Position numbers and translations under genes: made by a program. DNA of 38,499 nt from Apostichopus californicus (taxonomy: Eukaryota > Echinodermata > Holothuroidea > Aspidochirotida > Stichopodidae). Below, in pieces: positions 17,481 to 27,700 of this stretch; position 1 is the first letter of the stretch, and the number at the start of each line of letters is the position of its first letter. Location of the stretch: the NCBI GenBank assembly GCA_020650975.1, contig JAIPMN010003036.1:1-38499 (forward strand), given 5' to 3'. Under the pieces are notes generated by a model. It saw only the letters and a program-made list of their open reading frames with translations. It searched no databases and had not been told where the DNA came from.

Positions 17481-17678
17481 TTCCAAATTTGAATTAAAAT
17501 GTTGAATTGGAAGCCACCCGACGTGTAAGTTGTAATCCATAAGCCCTTGCGCGTTTCTCCCACATTTGTGGTCGCTTAAGCGTTTGGTCGCTTAACTGCT
17601 GATTATTATTCATAAAAGTTGATCTCTTGGAGAAAACGGATACGAACTTGTGTAAGCCATCCTTATGACATGTATATG

Positions 17679-18015
17679 CAAGGGCGTAGGAACCGGTGGG
17701 GCTGGGGGGGCGCCAGCCCCCCCAGTGAAAAATATGGTGGGGCGGAAGTATCATTCCGCCCCTCCGCTCCGCAAGTCAGAAAACCCCTTTTTCATTTCCA
17801 AATGAGAAAAAAATCTCATTTGGAGCACCAAATTGCATCTAAGGCCAGGTGAAAATGCAAAATTATTTACAAAATGGTGTTGAAGTGTGCTCTATTGCAC
17901 CAAATTGCATCTGAGGCCACCTGGAAATGCAAAAAAAATCCAAAAAAAGACCCATCCCCCAGGCCGGCCATCAGTCTTCAGCCCCCCCACTCAAAAGTAC
18001 CTTCCTACGCCACTG
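17679..18015. mobile_element. hAT-like non-autonomous element (MITE) with 8-bp target-site duplication
   Basis: Ends are CAAGGGCGTAGGAA (17679-17692) and TTCCTACGCCACTG (18002-18015), whose reverse complement is CAGTGGCGTAGGAA. CAGTGGCG-type ends with 8-bp duplications are typical of hAT elements. TGTATATG directly flanks both ends (17671-17678, 18016-18023). The interior has a C/G-rich hairpin next to the left end and two related units containing CAAATTGCATCTRAGGCCA about 70 bases apart. There is no transposase. The TSD lies in TG-rich sequence, so some chance match is possible. Confidence 0.75.
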
Positions 18016-19116
18016 TGTATATGTGTGTGTAGGGGACATCTTTGCTTCTACAAACAGGATGGCTGGCCAAGCACATCTTGGATTGAAAACCATCCCATTC
18101 TTTCAATGTCCATGACTTTCGTGAGTTCTGAGGTACTGTACTGTCAAAGGTCATTTGAGTTCGACAATGGACACTATTTGAACAGTAAAACAGCAACTAA
18201 ATAAGCACATCAGGACGCATTTTATACTTGAACGTTTATGCTCCTTAGTGACCGGTGGAAGTCACTTTTGTTACGCCTTAAGGTTAAAGGTCAGTCTCGT
18301 TCAACAATTACCAACACTGGACTGAATATTGAATCATAGTGAATATATTTTACATGCCGTACTCACCGATCTATTCCTCAGCATGTAGTTCAACGATCTA
18401 TACACTGGAGAGAGATGGTTGTTTGTAATGGGACATGTCAAGAAACCTCAGTTTAAAATACGGCGCCATATAATTCTTATAATTCTTAAGGCAATTGCGT
18501 AACAGGGGGCGCACAAGGGCACGCTTTTGGTATACTAGTATAGTGGTTATTAGCCGAAATTAGGTACGGCGGAACTGAGGTACGATGTGAATGACGTGTC
18601 ACCAAATATTAATGGAATACCCGTGACAATTGCCCGTTTTAATGAACTATATATACTGCTCCCATTTGGCATACGTCCCACTATCATTCGACGTTCGTTC
18701 CTCCATTCCTCTCCTCCGAATTAGATATTCTTCTTTCACCCAGGGGATCTGCCTCTGGACGAATACTTTATATCATAGCTTTGATATAGAGAGATTAAAA
18801 TGTCGTGCATTAACATTTAAAACGGGGTTCGATGTTGATTTTCCCAATGATATAAGCAACCCAGCAACTCCATTGTCAAATTTCTGAACAAAATTTATGA
18901 GTATCACTTACAGCAAATTAAAACAAAGCAAACATCCTCAAACCATAAATAATGAAATACCCGTCACTTTGCGCTCCAGAAAGGAGGTGTCATATTCTGT
19001 TGGAAGCACGTACGTACGACAAACTGTTAGATATGGACAGTTACGTGGCCGATCGTGTTTTAATCATGTTACATTAGCTATATATATGGTGTCATGCAGG
19101 TAGCCTACAGTTTCAA

Positions 19117-19307
19117 ATGTCGCTGTCTCTATTTCTTTACTCCTTGTCGTTTATCTTTCTCTTCTTTACGGTGCTTCAATTCATAGTCACTATACATTCC
19201 TGCAATTACATCATCAATTCGGGAACGACTAGAAGTGCTATATCGACAATGATTCAACGGCAATGGTCGGACACGAAGCACTCATTATCACGTCACGTTC
19301 CGGTAAA
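19117..19307 (+). CDS. Candidate first exon of an unknown signal-anchor protein (weak)
   Basis: An ATG opens a frame starting MSLSLFLYSLSFIFLF, then TVLQFIVTI: about 25 hydrophobic residues right at the N-terminus, as in a signal peptide or type II signal anchor, then a polar segment with SGTTRSAISTMIQRQWSDTK. A consensus donor GTAAGT sits at 19308 in phase 2. The best downstream acceptor joins to 20217-20274 and keeps the frame. I recognise no family, no third exon was found, and the hydrophobic stretch could simply reflect T-rich DNA. Nothing links it to SSBP or RPTP. Confidence 0.22.
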
Positions 19308-20216
19308 GTAAGTTATAACAACCACACCCCTCCCACCCCCCCCCCCCCACCCCCGGCACCACACATGCTACGAACTACTTTGGGGAACGCTATTCCTTTT
19401 CGGAAAATAGAGGTTCTGGCTCAGGAATTCCGAGTGTTTTGGGGTGGAAGGGGCAGGGGAGGGGGGTTAACAATCTGTCAGGTGGGGCACAATATGTGTG
19501 TCCTGTAACTTGTCTACATGTTTGTACTTATGTTGTTGGCGTAAATAAGGGGTGTGGAGGGGTGTAGGGCTGCATGTTAATTTCAATGTTGGAGGAAGAG
19601 GGGAGGGCGATGCAATTATCTTTTCAAGTATGCCATGGTTGGTCAAAGTGGATCAATCTGATCAATCTAACATCGATTGTAGCCAGCAGTGTGTTAGACA
19701 TGATTGTCAAACATTTTCAGTTTAAATACGATTGCAGAGGATCCGTGGTGCAATCTTTTGTATTGGTATAGGTATGCTACATTTGAAAGGGTCCCCACCC
19801 ACCCCCCACCCATGGCTTCTGTGTCACTATGGGGATTATTTCCTTAAACTAGTGAGAATGTCTTGGAACATTTCCGCCACGTGACCCTTTCTCCGTCGAC
19901 AAAGTCAAACATATTTGAGGCACTATAACAATTTGATGCCTATATACAGTTGTAGCGCAATTGTAGTAGTAGTCAGGTATCGGATTTACATGCCCCGCGA
20001 TCCCGGGACCCGATGTTGAAGGCAAATTTTGGATCGGCTGGTGAATATATTAACCCTGTCAGTTCCGTGAGGTACCGTACACGTCAATGGCAGAATCGAA
20101 AACTGGTTTATCCTGGAGCTGTTGTTGGTTTGTTTTAACAGTAGGCTATAGCCTATATACTCCGAATTCACTTCATATCATATATATATATTCATTCTCA
20201 TTTCCTGTTCTGCTAG

Positions 20217-20274
20217 ATACATATTCAAATTTACCGTTCGAGCAGAAACACGCAAATTACCTCGAAAACAGAAA
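20217..20274 (+). CDS. Candidate internal exon (weak)
   Basis: The acceptor has a strong pyrimidine tract (CATTTCCTGTTCTGCTAG, AG at 20215-20216) and the donor GTAAGT is at 20275. Joined to 19307 it reads K-YIFKFTVRAETRKLPRKQK in frame. All three frames are open over 58 bases, so openness itself is no evidence. Alternatively it is a chance pair of splice signals or a non-coding 5' exon. Confidence 0.15.
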
Positions 20275-20666
20275 GTAAGTAGGTACATCATAATGTCAGG
20301 AACTCGTGTCAAAATCTATAACGGGAGGAAAATAACCCTGTGACGTCACAAATCATAGCTAAGAGTTCATCGTTTGATTTACGCAAAATGTACGGTGGTC
20401 CAGAGAGAACCGTTCAAACAAAATAACGAAGCAAGTTTAGACTTTTTATGTCAACGTCTCGCCATTTTTATCTCGACTTGCAAGTTTCGTGACAAATAAG
20501 TCAACACTTCCTCTTGAAGTATGAAAAGTATAAGATTTGAGATACTAAAGGCAAATGATTAGACAAAAAATAACAATTGCTACTAAAGATCCCGAAATTT
20601 CGACATACTGTGCTCGATTTAATTGTATTTTAATGTCACTTATGAGCCACCGTATATATGAAAATG

Positions 20667-21525
20667 AAATTGTTCAATTAACCAGTAATTATATGCAACA
20701 TCGGCACTTTTTCTAAGTTTTTCACTGGGGGAAGGGGGGGGGGGAATAAGTTGCGGCAATTAAATTATTTGCATTTGTTCGACAATTGCTGGTATTATAG
20801 TAACTTTACCAAGCCCATCGAACATTTTTCGCAACGAAATTGTAAATGAAGACACCCGGTTAAAATTTGCATCATGCACCTGAACGTTAGTTAGCAAGTA
20901 AGTTATGAACACTTTAGATACAGAAGGAGGAGGGGGTACTCCTGTAGTTTATTTATGAAATGTTATTCAAATGATAAAAAGGTAAGGAGGAATTCCATTT
21001 CTTACTAAACCTTTAATATGTGAGGAAACATTAGAGTATTTTCGATTATGTACCAAATTCAAGACAAAAAACCTACGTCGAAAGTTATGGTATGTTAGCT
21101 ATCCCACCCCCCCCCCCACCCCGCTTTCTTTTTTCATTTTTTCTTTTCGTTGTCGTTTGTAACTGATATGGCAGTGTTAAGCTATGCTACATTGTCACGC
21201 AGAGACAGTATAAGCAAACCATTTACTTGGAGACAGTGAATGCTTTAGTCAGCATTATATATTTAATTACGATTCAATTAAATATTGCTTGAGTATCTCC
21301 GTTGTAAACAGAACATAAAAAAAAAAAAAAAGTTGGAATGGAACCTTTATATTCAGATTCATAAATAAACCAGATGGGCTTGGTAAAGTTACTATAATAC
21401 CAGAAATTGTCGAACAAATGCAAATAATTTAATTGCCGCAACTTATTCCCCCCCCCCCTTCCCCCAGTGAAAAACTTAGAAAAAGTGCCGATGTTGCATA
21501 TAATTACTGGTTAATTGAACAATTT
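20667..21525. repeat. Inverted repeat A-A' (153-bp arms, 553-bp spacer)
   Basis: Arm A is 20667-20819 (starting AAATTGTTCAATTAACCAG, ending CCAAGCCCATC) and arm A' is 21373-21525, its reverse complement with one substitution and a one-base difference in the G/C run. The spacer has no coding frame. Arm A' ends exactly where arm B of the next inverted repeat begins. It could be a foldback or long-TIR element, but no flanking duplication was found. Confidence 0.93.
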
Positions 21526-22671
21526 ACTAACCAAGACGCAACATGGTTAAGCCTTTTAGGAAGTTAGAGGGCCGTTGCAACAGTACTTGATAAGTAGCAT
21601 GTTCAATTTGGCAGCATCGTGAATGTTCAAACTGATCATATCCACAAGTAGTAGCCTACTGATGCGAACAGGTTAAAAAAAAAAAAAAAACGCAATCATG
21701 TACACCTCTGAATGTGCGTTTAAAAGGAAAAGATGTATAAACCACTGATTAAACTTATATACAAACCTTATAACGTCTTCCAGATTTGTGCATGATAATT
21801 TGGTTGGTACCGTACCATCCTCAGGAGTGAATCCGATGGGGTCGGGGTGGGGGGGGGGGGTGAACCCCTTTCAATCTCACACATATACACACAGCACAAA
21901 TTAAAGTAGTTATTAGCACAAGCACAATTTTGCCTGTTGGACCTAATTATTAAACTACGTACACCTCAGAATGCACATTTTCACGCGTAGTATTTTTTCT
22001 GAGGGAGAACCCCTTACAGACCTCTCTCTATATATATGGGAGTCGGCCTTCAACTACCAGACGGCCGCATCCCCCTCCTTTTCAAAATCCTGGATCTGTC
22101 ACTGATCACACAGAGCCGTGCTCACCAACTTCGTTGTCTTCTAAGCAGGGGATTGTTATGGAACAACTCCATAACAACTTCCATCAACTTCCAACTTCCG
22201 TGTAACAAGTCCCTTGTCTAAGGGGGCAATTTGCTATACCAACGATGATCGGATTATATACTGAATATTGGAGTGCCTGTATGCCGCACATTCAGAGGTG
22301 TAAATGATTGCGTGTTTGTTTCTACGGGCGGGTGGGGGAGAGGGGGGGGGGAGGTTATGGGATGGCGCGACGCGTGAAATATGCATATGATGATGCACTC
22401 ACAGCAATATGAAACGACTGATCTGCATAGTCCAGGTTCTGTACAGTCGTTATATAAACTGAACATTTGTCTCTCTGTGTTACTTGGTTTACAGACGAAG
22501 CAATTTGCACTGTAGTGTTATTAACCTGTTCGCATCAGTAGGCTACTACTTGTGGATATGATCAGTTTGAACATTCACGATGCTGCCAAATTGAACATGT
22601 TACTTATCAAGTACTGTTGCAACGGCCCTCTAACTTCCTAAAAGGCTTAACCATGTTGCGTCTTGGTTAGT
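21526..22671. repeat. Inverted repeat B-B' (151-bp arms, 844-bp spacer)
   Basis: Arm B is 21526-21676 (starting ACTAACCAAGACGCAACATGG, ending GCGAACAGGTTAA) and arm B' is 22521-22671, the reverse complement with one substitution. Within the spacer, a shorter inverted pair (21691-21718 and 22285-22312) continues the symmetry. The spacer also holds G-rich runs and a segment near 22080-22104 (AATCCTGGATCTGTCACTG) resembling a MITE end. No transposase frame is present. Confidence 0.93.
21691..22312. repeat. Nested 28-bp inverted pair C-C'
   Basis: CGCAATCATGTACACCTC plus TGAATGTGCG (21691-21718) is the reverse complement of 22285-22312 with one mismatch. A direct-orientation relative, TACACCTCAGAATGCAC, lies at 21960-21976. 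The pair sits symmetrically inside the B arms, showing that the B element was longer-armed before the spacer diverged. Confidence 0.8.
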
Positions 22672-24666
22672 CATAAATGTCGGTGTGCGGGATTTGTAGG
22701 GGTGGGGGAGGGTGAGGGAGGGGTGAGTTTCTTGTCCACTCAGAATAGTATCAGCTCTACACGGATTTCGGGTTTCACTGAATGCGATGCATGGTGTATG
22801 TGCCATGTTGAATTCAGAAATTAAACTTTCACTTAAGAGCCCGAGAATGAAACGAAACTGAAAGGGGCTGGGGGAAGGAGGGGGAGGGGCGTAAAGAGGC
22901 AAGGTAGGCTATAGCTACTATTCAGCGCAGTTCATCTGAACACTTGTAAGGGTAAAAATGATCTGAATCGATGGGGCAAGTAGTACCCGGCCCGAAACCT
23001 CTATCCCCTCCCCCCCCCTTACGTACAGTGTACCTCAATAATTTGGCACAACCCCCACCCCAAGGGTTTTGTATATGCCATGCATGAGGGAGTTTTAGCG
23101 CATCCTTCAATGTTATCACGTTTATTTTTCACGTCTTTTGTACGAACGTTACCCTAAAGAACAATTAAGCTACAGGGAACTTAATATAAGGGAATGTAAA
23201 TGGAAGTCTTTCATGGGAGTAAGTCTTGCCTATAGGACTTTCTCCCGATTTCATAATTTGACTCTTCTAATACCTTTACCTTTTCACATCGGGGTGTTCA
23301 ATGGAACGTTTAAGGTCGCTTTGAAATATAATATGTACACAGAAAAGCTCAGCCATATACTGAAGACCCATCAAATAGATATTTCGAGGGAGTGAGACAA
23401 TAAGTCGGATCGGCAATTCTGCCTTCGTTACTAGCGACGCTAGCCCCGCCTCCTTGTTGTCCCGTAACGGTTTCTAGTAAATAATGTTGATTTTCTCTGC
23501 CTCGTACATACTGTGCGCTTCAACTGTAAAATGTTGTCTGTGAAGTTTGTTGGTTTCCTCGTAGTACATCATTACGTATATACAGCTACCTACCTGAATT
23601 GCGCAAAACTTGTTTCAATTCCGGCGCACTAGAAACAAAGCTAATTTATGCCTAGTCTAACTTATAATAATAATTCAAACGGTCATTTGTAGTATGAGTT
23701 CTGTTATACAGCAACCACGAAGTGGTAATTGTTTGACGGATCGTAATTTCGAGCGCCGTTGTCGGCGACTGGTTGTATACAATTGATTGCTAAATGCGCG
23801 ATAAAAATGTTGAAGAAATTACAATTTTGAGGCCATTTTGATCGGTGCTGCTGTGATCATAGACATGATGAATTATATTTCTTCCGTCAGGCTGACATAA
23901 ACTACCGTAAGACTTTTGCCTGTTATTTATCCTTTGATGCACATGCGGGGTAGGCTATAAGCGTCGGACGTAGACGATCTCTTTACTTTTCATAATAACT
24001 TCCCTGATTAGAAGTCCCGCTTTAGTTAGGCCTATTAGTCGTGCCTGTTACCAATTTATCTTAGTGAGTTCGTTAAGTACAATAGCCACATATCCCTATA
24101 CATCGGCCTCACTACCCCATGCCCCACCTCTACCGCAATTCCACGCATCAACGAACACACATGGGCTCACGTGTGTACGGCAGGCCTTCCAATGGCCTTG
24201 TTCCCCTAAAGGCGGTACTGATGTACCGATCATATAACAGGGCCACGATTTTCTTAAAAAGTTGAACCGCGGTTCCTCATCCCTCACATCCAAGCTAGAT
24301 TTTAAAATACCTTTTACTTAAATGCTTAACATTTTGAATCTTAATCCAATTTTACTAGACAATATGATAACCTTTTACGTAAATATAACTTCAGAAATAA
24401 TGTAGCGGTAGGTGCAATGTTAGCTATGTGTTACTGCGTTGTAAAGAAATGACAGTTTATGCAGTGGTAATTTTACAGCACGTAGTTCCCTGTACTTTCT
24501 CCTACTGAAGCTTGACGGTTTCTAAGCCCTTCACTAGGTCTATTAATTATCCAACCAATCATACGGCGCTGCTCGTCAGGTCGAAAAATCTGTTGTCATA
24601 CCAACAGGGTCAAGCCCGACCTTGATTGTAGCCTTTGACAGATGCGTGACAGGCCATCTCATCAGC
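22672..24666 (+). promoter_or_regulatory. Presumed SSBP upstream/promoter region and 5' UTR
   Basis: No gene is supported here. G-rich runs lie at 22699-22723 and 22864-22889 and a C-run near 23010. From about 23400 the sequence is richer in CpG than the flanking introns, with a GC-box-like CCCCGCCTCC at 23444-23453. The frame upstream of the SSBP ATG is open back to TAA at 24544-24546 but has no other in-frame Met. The transcription start cannot be placed; a non-coding first exon is possible. Confidence 0.35.
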
Positions 24667-24707
24667 ATGTTCCCCAAAGGGAAGGGTTCAACGGTACCCT
24701 CAGATAG
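24642..24707 (+). other. Upstream ORF overlapping the SSBP start
   Basis: ATG at 24642 begins a 21-codon frame ([11 protein letters not shown]...) closed by TAG at 24705-24707, in a different frame from SSBP and crossing its ATG. If the transcript includes this part, initiation here would reduce SSBP translation. Whether it is transcribed is unknown. Confidence 0.3.
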
Positions 24708-24722
24708 TCAAGCCAGAGAAAA
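24667..24722 (+). CDS. SSBP3: SSBP exon 1 (coding part)
   Basis: ATG at 24667 begins [19 protein letters not shown]; the donor GTAAGT is at 24723, phase 2 (AA|A gives Lys19). The context AGCATGT has A at -3. Pro3 replaces the usual Ala. An out-of-frame ATG at 24642 opens a 21-codon upstream frame that ends at 24707, past this start. Confidence 0.95.
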
Positions 24723-27700
24723 GTAAGTTAATAAAACTACTGTGTTTCTGATAACTTTAGCAGCATCATATTGTCTTATTTGTCTTCCAATTGTTTATTG
24801 GAAAGGAGAAATCATAGATGTATTTTTGATGCCATTGTGCCTTACACGTACGTACATTTGTGTGTGTTGAAGGTACCGCCAGATTGTGCAAAACCAGTGC
24901 ATTACGAAGTATCAAGTTAGAATGATTACAGGACATATGCAAATGAAAGCCTTTCTTTTCCTTCTGATTTAGATTAGCCCTGTATGTTTACGAATATCTG
25001 CTCCATGTCGGGGCACAGAAAACAGCACAGACTTTTCTCACAGAGGTAAGATTCTGGTTACTCCAGTACAGTTTTAAATGGTCTATGTTGTTGTGCAGTA
25101 GGTTAGTCTCCCACCCAGTCGTTTTCATTAAGGGACTTAGCGAAACTAGAAAAATGGGTTCAAAATCCTGTGTGTCTTTGAGAAATGTATATATCCACTT
25201 ATAGGGTTGCTATATCATAAAGAAAATAGAATTCAGTACATTCTGCAAGTTAACACGTTCCCTTATTTGCAGATTTCTGAGATCTAGGGTAACTTAAGGC
25301 CTAATCTAACTAAACATGATTGATAAAATAATACTTGAATGATAGGCTAGCCTTGCATTAATGATGTCCTAGTATTACCATTATAGCCTACTGTAGCAGA
25401 CCCATTGATGTACAATATGCCCTAGGGACTGCGTTGGCTGGTATTTTATTCTCTTGCCAGGCAAGGTTCATAATAGTTGTATCACATATTAATGTGAAGA
25501 TATTGGTGGTACTATGATAACTGCCTATATGACATTGAATCAGTGTGTTAATTTATGTCTGCACAGATACTGTGTAGCATCCTTAATAATGTCATACAAA
25601 GGCCATAACGCTTTGGTTTTGTTTACTTACAAGGCACCTCGACACATTGCTGGCCAGTAGCTCTTTGTGCATCCTGTGGATTGTGTAAAATGTATTACAG
25701 TGTGGAATATTACACAATATTGGCTAGGTCTGTATAACTTAGGTATGGTTATGACTTAACAAATTGCTGCAGTCCCACAGCATGTTTACAATGTAGCAAA
25801 TGTTGGCCAAGATGGATGATAAGTGTTGAAATACTTATGTCTAGTTACCATATTCCCTGATTAGTGCGCCACTTTGTGTAGCAAAATGTTTTGTCCCCCA
25901 GGAAGAGTAAATTGTCCTGATTTCTGATGTTAAACATATCACTTTTTTTACCAATTCACAAACCATGAAAAGTATGCACTGTTTCAGAAGCATGATATGA
26001 CCATTTTCAACATACTAGCATGATCGATGGCCCAATGTTAGTACCACAACGTACAAGCTTGGCTGGAATAGCTGTGTAATGTGGGCTGCATAGTTACAAC
26101 AAGAAAAATACTAACACTAGTGTTAATGCAGTTATTTAGTGATGTTAGTACAAACATCAACATCAGTTAGGGACTGTTCGCAATTTTAACCGACGATCAT
26201 CTCCGGCCCAGCCGTTGCTACCCAGTGTACATGACACAGCAACTAGCTGGTAATGAGTGACGCTTGAAAGCACACATTTCCTGGCTTCCAAGAGCCTGTG
26301 GACAGCTGCATGCACTGACAATTAGACCACAAATTAAGCCCCTAAAACAAAAGAAGACCAGATAATGAGCTATCGCTTCGGTCCAGGATGTACACAAAAG
26401 GATCATAGAATTCTCTTTGTAGGGTCAAGAATTTTTTTATCAATGGACAGCGTGTAAATTTAGCGATCATCGGAGACGACCAAAATAACTGGCATGCAAT
26501 CAAAACTTGTCAAATTATGATGTACTGGTTGCTCGTTCGTAAATAATTTTTTTTAGAAAAGGCTGGTTAAGGTTCCGAGAAATGAACGGGAAGAAAGCCA
26601 CAGACACAGAAAACCACGTAATGCGGCATTTAACATAAAAATAAAATCCTGCATGTCAAAAGTTGCCGAGACGGGATTTCCCGCAATAACGATTCAGTTA
26701 AATTCCACTTGGGATTTTTTTTGGTTTATCCTGTCTTTAATCCGTAAAAACATCCCGTGTATTTCCTTGTCAGTCTTCCCTTATAAGAAATGAACGAATA
26801 AAAAAAAAAAAATTGAGAATTTCAATATTTACACTAGAATCATGCACATATACAGTAACTATAACTATGAGAGCAAAACACTTGCTATGGGCTATCAGAG
26901 CCAGCTGCTTGATGACAACAAAGATCACACCTGCACTCGACAAACTTTGCCTAAACTCTGCCACAAATCTCCGACCACATGGTAGCCTAACACCACACTA
27001 ATCAATACGGAATTCTAGCCTAACCATCTATTTATTCGCTGAAATTATGACGCAGTTAGCTGGAACTAAAATAAATACTTTCCTTGTTGCTGCTCTCTTC
27101 ATCCACATGGTATCATAACACCACAATAAGTCAGTGGGGAAATCTAGCCTAACCATCTATTTCTTCGCTGAAATTGTGAACTAAATTATCCGTGGAATAC
27201 TTTCATTATTGCTGCTATCTTCGACCACATGGTAGCCTAACACCACACTAATTCAATGGGAAAATCTTGCTTGACCATCGGTTTGCAAAAAAAAAAAACA
27301 CACGTTGCATAGCCTTGTTACAACTTTCAATTAGCTGGAAATCGGCAGTTGTTTAGAAGGTATGTGCTATAGTCTTGAAGAGGAAATGTAGTTTTTTACG
27401 TACTCGGGGCTGTGGCGATGGATTGAGGTTGTAACTTTGAAAACTTTTCACCGGTATAATATTTCATTTTCGGTGGTAATTTTATCCACACACATAAAAA
27501 AAATACATGAATAAAATAAAGGGCAACTTCGGCGAAAGCAAACAAGTGCTTTCTATTTCAATTGATGGGTCTGGGTTTTTCGCCGTATATTTGTAGATAA
27601 GTCATACACAATCAATAAAAAATACACAACACTTGGTATAACTATTTACCTCTTCATGAATCAAAACTTCATCTAGAAGATAAAAATGTTTCGTTGGAAA

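Larger units (their letters stand above)
18016..20666. other. Intergenic stretch with candidate exons and G-rich sequence
   Basis: It includes a degenerate GTCAAAGGTCATTTGAG repeat near 18147, two weak candidate exons (19117-19307 and 20217-20274), C- and G-runs at 19327-19350 and 19441-19466, and otherwise non-repetitive AT-rich sequence. No recognised gene. Confidence 0.5.

Noticed and set aside
20667-22671. CRISPR array or phage-type inverted repeat
   Set aside because: The repeats are long inverted arms, not short direct repeats with spacers, in clearly animal DNA.
22254-23119. Several 65-90 codon minus-strand frames with Pro/Gly runs
   Set aside because: They are produced by the G/C homopolymer runs in this stretch.
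23138-23395. 85-codon plus-strand frame upstream of SSBP
   Set aside because: The sequence looks mixed but has no recognisable domain, no good splice partners and no link to SSBP; not enough to call a gene.
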